The notes under the pieces: generated by a model
What the model was told of the DNA's origin: nothing
Seen by the model: only the letters and a program-made list of their open reading frames with translations
The model's database searches: none
Position numbers and translations under genes: made by a program
In this document: one piece after another, positions 4,692 to 6,527 of the stretch
Layout: each line of letters opens with the position of its first letter
How positions within the stretch are numbered: the stretch's first letter is position 1
Origin: an uncultured Oscillospiraceae bacterium
GTDB lineage: Bacteria; Bacillota; Clostridia; Oscillospirales; Oscillospiraceae
Direction of reading: 5' to 3'
DNA: 6,527 nt
Assembly (NCBI GenBank): GCA_934569215.1
Contig: CAKTKF010000070.1
Location: 1-6,527 of the forward strand

Positions 4692-6056
4692 GTGCACAGA
4701 GAACACCTGGCAAGCCGCTTAGGCTTTATTCTCCTCAGCGCCGGATGCGCCATCGGCATCGGCAACGTATGGAAGTTTCCGTGGATGACAGGACAGTACG
4801 GCGGCGGCGCGTTCGTCGTGATCTACCTGATTTTCCTGCTGATCCTGGGCGTCCCGGTGCTGACCATGGAATTCGCCATGGGGCGCGCGTCCCAGAAAAG
4901 CCCCCTGAAAATGTATCAGACACTGAAGCCCGGCAGCCATTGGCGCTGGCATGGCTACGCCTGTTTGGTCGGCAACGTGATTCTGATGATGTTCTACACC
5001 ACCGTTTCCGGATGGATGCTGCAATATTTTGTGGACACCGCCGCCGGCCGCTTCGTGGGACTTGACGTCACCGCGGTGGAATCCGCCTTCGGCAATATGC
5101 TTTCCAATCCCGGCCGCATGACGGTCTACATGGGTCTGATCGTCGTATCCGGCTTTCTCATCATCTCCATCGGCGTTCAGAAGGGCTTGGAGCGGGTGAC
5201 CAAGTGGATGATGATGGCGCTGATCATCCTGATGGTGGCGCTTGCCATACACAGCCTGTTCCTCCCCGGCGGCTCCGAGGGACTGAAATTCTACCTGCTG
5301 CCCGATATCCGGCGCATGAGGGACGTGGGCGTGGGCAACGTCATCGTGGGTGCCATGAACCAGTCCTTCTTCACATTGAGCATCGGCATCGGCTCCATGG
5401 CGATTTTCGGCAGCTACATCGACAAGGATCATGCCCTGGCCGGCGAGTCCGTCCGGGTCTGCGCCCTGGATACGCTGGTGGCGTTCTGCTCCGGCCTGAT
5501 TATCTTCCCCGCCTGTTTCTCCTACGGCGTGGACGTCAGGAGCGGCCCCGCGCTGATTTTCATGACCCTGCCCAACGTGTTCAACAACCTGCCCGCAGGG
5601 CGCTTCTGGGGGAGCCTGTTCTTCCTGTTCATGACCTTCGCCGCCTACTCCACGGTTCTGGCGGTATTTGAAAACATCGTCTCCTGCGTGGGCGAGATGA
5701 CCGGATGGAGCCGCAGGAAGACCTGCCTGATCTGCGGCATTGCCATCTTCCTGCTGAGCCTGCCCTGCCTGCTGGGTTACAACCTATGGAGCAATTTCCG
5801 CCCCATCGCCGGTCGGGACGTGCTGGACAGCGAGGATTTCCTGGTCAGCAATTTGCTGCTGCCCCTTGGCAGTCTGCTGTTTGTCATTTTCTGCACCACC
5901 CGCTACGGCTGGGGCTGGGAGAGCTTCCTGGCGGAAGCCAACGAGGGCAAGGGTCTGAAAATCGCCAAATGGCTGCGGCCTTACATGACCTACGTGCTGC
6001 CCGTGATCGTGAGCATCATCCTGGTCTTCGGCCTTTACAATTTCTTTGCCGCGTAA
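4692..6056 (+). CDS. Neurotransmitter:sodium symporter (NSS) family transporter
   Basis: The product is a 454-residue integral membrane protein with about 11 hydrophobic helices (roughly 9-30, 36-60, 87-113, 145-161, 170-191, 216-243, 256-280, 304-332, 345-362, 381-402, 430-452). This is the layout of the bacterial 11-helix NSS subgroup. Helix 1 has the family signature AGCAIGIGNVWKFPW (17-31) followed by GGGAF. By comparison with LeuT, Gly18, Ala20 and Asn25 fall at sodium-site positions, as do Thr228 in helix 6 (FFTLSIGIG) and Ala317, Ser320 and Thr321 in helix 8. The LeuT Asn286 position appears to be Asp260. The protein would take up an amino acid or related amine with Na+; the substrate cannot be read from the sequence. 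GTG 4692 is the start, with GGAGG seven bases upstream. A strong terminator closes the gene. Confidence 0.92.
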   Translation: MHREHLASRLGFILLSAGCAIGIGNVWKFPWMTGQYGGGAFVVIYLIFLLILGVPVLTMEFAMGRASQKSPLKMYQTLKPGSHWRWHGYACLVGNVILMMFYTTVSGWMLQYFVDTAAGRFVGLDVTAVESAFGNMLSNPGRMTVYMGLIVVSGFLIISIGVQKGLERVTKWMMMALIILMVALAIHSLFLPGGSEGLKFYLLPDIRRMRDVGVGNVIVGAMNQSFFTLSIGIGSMAIFGSYIDKDHALAGESVRVCALDTLVAFCSGLIIFPACFSYGVDVRSGPALIFMTLPNVFNNLPAGRFWGSLFFLFMTFAAYSTVLAVFENIVSCVGEMTGWSRRKTCLICGIAIFLLSLPCLLGYNLWSNFRPIAGRDVLDSEDFLVSNLLLPLGSLLFVIFCTTRYGWGWESFLAEANEGKGLKIAKWLRPYMTYVLPVIVSIILVFGLYNFFAA

Positions 6057-6061
6057 ACGCT

Positions 6062-6096
6062 GCCCCGAAAGAGCGCATCTCTTTCGGGGCAATTTT
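6062..6096 (+). terminator. Strong intrinsic terminator of the NSS transporter gene
   Basis: A perfect 12-bp stem, GCCCCGAAAGAG / CTCTTTCGGGGC with loop CGCAT, is followed by AATTTTAT. It starts six bases after the stop codon and insulates the purE promoter downstream. Confidence 0.9.
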
Positions 6097-6159
6097 ATCG
6101 ATTTGGCAAAACTCACATGGTTCCACCCCAAAAAGCGGCAGGAATCGTCTTTCTGCGAG

Positions 6160-6188
6160 TTGACGGGGGTCGCCCCCGATGATATAAT
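6160..6188 (+). promoter_or_regulatory. Sigma-A promoter of the purE unit
   Basis: TTGACG (6160-6165) and TATAAT (6183-6188) lie 17 bases apart, with TGA directly before the -10 element. The spacer holds a GGGGGTCGCCCCC palindrome. The predicted start near 6195 gives a leader of about 180 nt that contains a riboswitch. Between the transporter terminator and this promoter (6097-6159) I see nothing. Confidence 0.85.
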
Positions 6189-6208
6189 GATAACGTAACA
6201 TCAACAAA

Positions 6209-6314
6209 CCCTTATGACTGACGGATTAGGCTGCGTCCGGAGTTTCGATGCAGGCCGAAGTGGAGCACCACATGGAGTAAGGGCATATCCCCATTTCCTG
6301 CCGACCGTCTGGGC
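6209..6314 (+). ncRNA. ZTP-type riboswitch (pfl motif) in the purE leader
   Basis: The parts of the ZTP/ZMP aptamer are present in order. Helix P1 is CCCTTA (6209-6214) with TAAGGG (6278-6283). The conserved internal loop has TGACTG (6215-6220) facing GGAG (6274-6277). A P2-type hairpin is GTGG-AGCA-CCAC (6260-6271). After a linker, the 3' block CCGTCTGGGC (6305-6314) matches the family's CCGCCTGGGC. The ligand, ZTP or ZMP (AICAR), signals shortage of 10-formyl-tetrahydrofolate in purine synthesis, which fits the purE gene downstream. Between TGACTG and P2 lies an extra hairpin (about 6229-6255), CTGCGTC pairing with GATGCAG. The GGGC of the 3' block also forms the base of the terminator, so ligand binding should prevent termination (an ON switch, inferred). 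Confidence 0.85.
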
Positions 6315-6352
6315 TCACTTTCCCGTTACAGCGGGTGAGTGCGCCCTTTTTT
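6311..6352 (+). terminator. Riboswitch-controlled intrinsic terminator before purE
   Basis: The stem is built from GGGC/GCCC (6311-6314 with 6343-6346), CACT/AGTG (6316-6319 with 6338-6341) and CCCG/CGGG (6322-6325 with 6332-6335), with loop TTACAG, followed by six T. The first four bases belong to the conserved CTGGGC of the aptamer, so the two structures exclude each other. Confidence 0.85.
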
Positions 6353-6375
6353 GTTTGCAATGAGGAGGTCAACAC

Positions 6376-6527
6376 ATGAAAAAAGTCGGAATCGTCATGG
6401 GCAGCGACAGCGATCTGCCTATCCTGCGCAAAACCATGGATACCCTGGCATCTCTGGGCATTCCCTACGAGTGTCACATCTACTCCGCCCACCGCACCCC
6501 CGAGGAGGCTCGGGATTTTGCCGTATC
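6376..6527 (+). CDS. purE: 5-(carboxyamino)imidazole ribonucleotide mutase PurE (partial, N-terminal)
   Basis: The first 50 residues are visible before the window ends. They contain GSDSDLP (9-15), which lines the ribonucleotide phosphate site, and SAHRTPE (37-43), with the catalytic His39 (equivalent to His45 of the E. coli enzyme). PurE (class I) converts N5-CAIR to CAIR in de novo purine synthesis in the cytoplasm. ATG 6376 is preceded by GAGGAGG with a seven-base gap. Expression should depend on the ZTP-type riboswitch and terminator upstream. In Firmicutes purE commonly leads a pur cluster, so further pur genes probably follow to the right. Confidence 0.96.
   Translation, partial: MKKVGIVMGSDSDLPILRKTMDTLASLGIPYECHIYSAHRTPEEARDFAV

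Noticed and set aside
4692..5432. Open frames within the transporter on both strands
   Set aside because: Their translations are His/Asp- or Arg/Pro-rich without motifs, while the NSS frame gives a complete 11-helix protein with family signatures.

Overview
The window looks like chromosomal DNA from a GC-rich Clostridia-type Firmicute, possibly Oscillospirales-like. This is inferred from strong AGGAGG-type ribosome binding sites, consensus sigma-A promoters, a class B sortase, a Hol_Tox-type small toxin, a DUF2156 protein and a ZTP-type riboswitch. No taxonomic marker gene is present, so the assignment is an inference.

Left edge (1-377): the last codons and right terminal repeat of an IS3-family insertion sequence end at about 76. 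Nine bases further on is the stop codon of a 30-residue holin-like (type I toxin family) gene on the minus strand. That gene has its own extended -10 promoter (289-317), a structured leader of about 100 nt and a strong but possibly sequestered ribosome binding site. It forms its own unit, just beyond the terminator (338-365) of the next operon.

Minus-strand surface operon (378-2731): a perfect TTGACA-17-TATAAT promoter drives three genes. The first encodes a 71-residue secreted protein with a sorting signal (APRTG, hydrophobic segment, basic tail), whose predicted mature part is only 20 residues. The second encodes a class B sortase, and the third a membrane-anchored LytR-CpsA-Psr (LCP) family protein. 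The likely division of labour is a sortase fixing its neighbour peptide to the wall, with an LCP enzyme acting on wall or glycopolymer linkages. This operon is the most interesting part of the window.

Plus-strand genes (2902-6096): an extended -10 promoter at 2902-2930 drives an overlapping pair, a DUF2156 (phosphatidylglycerol lysyltransferase C-domain-like) protein and a two-part GNAT acetyltransferase. After a modest hairpin comes an 11-helix neurotransmitter:sodium symporter (NSS) family transporter, closed by a strong 12-bp terminator.

Right edge (6160-6527): a strong promoter, a ZTP-type riboswitch with an overlapping intrinsic terminator, and the first 50 codons of purE. This is the start of a purine biosynthesis unit that probably continues outside the window.
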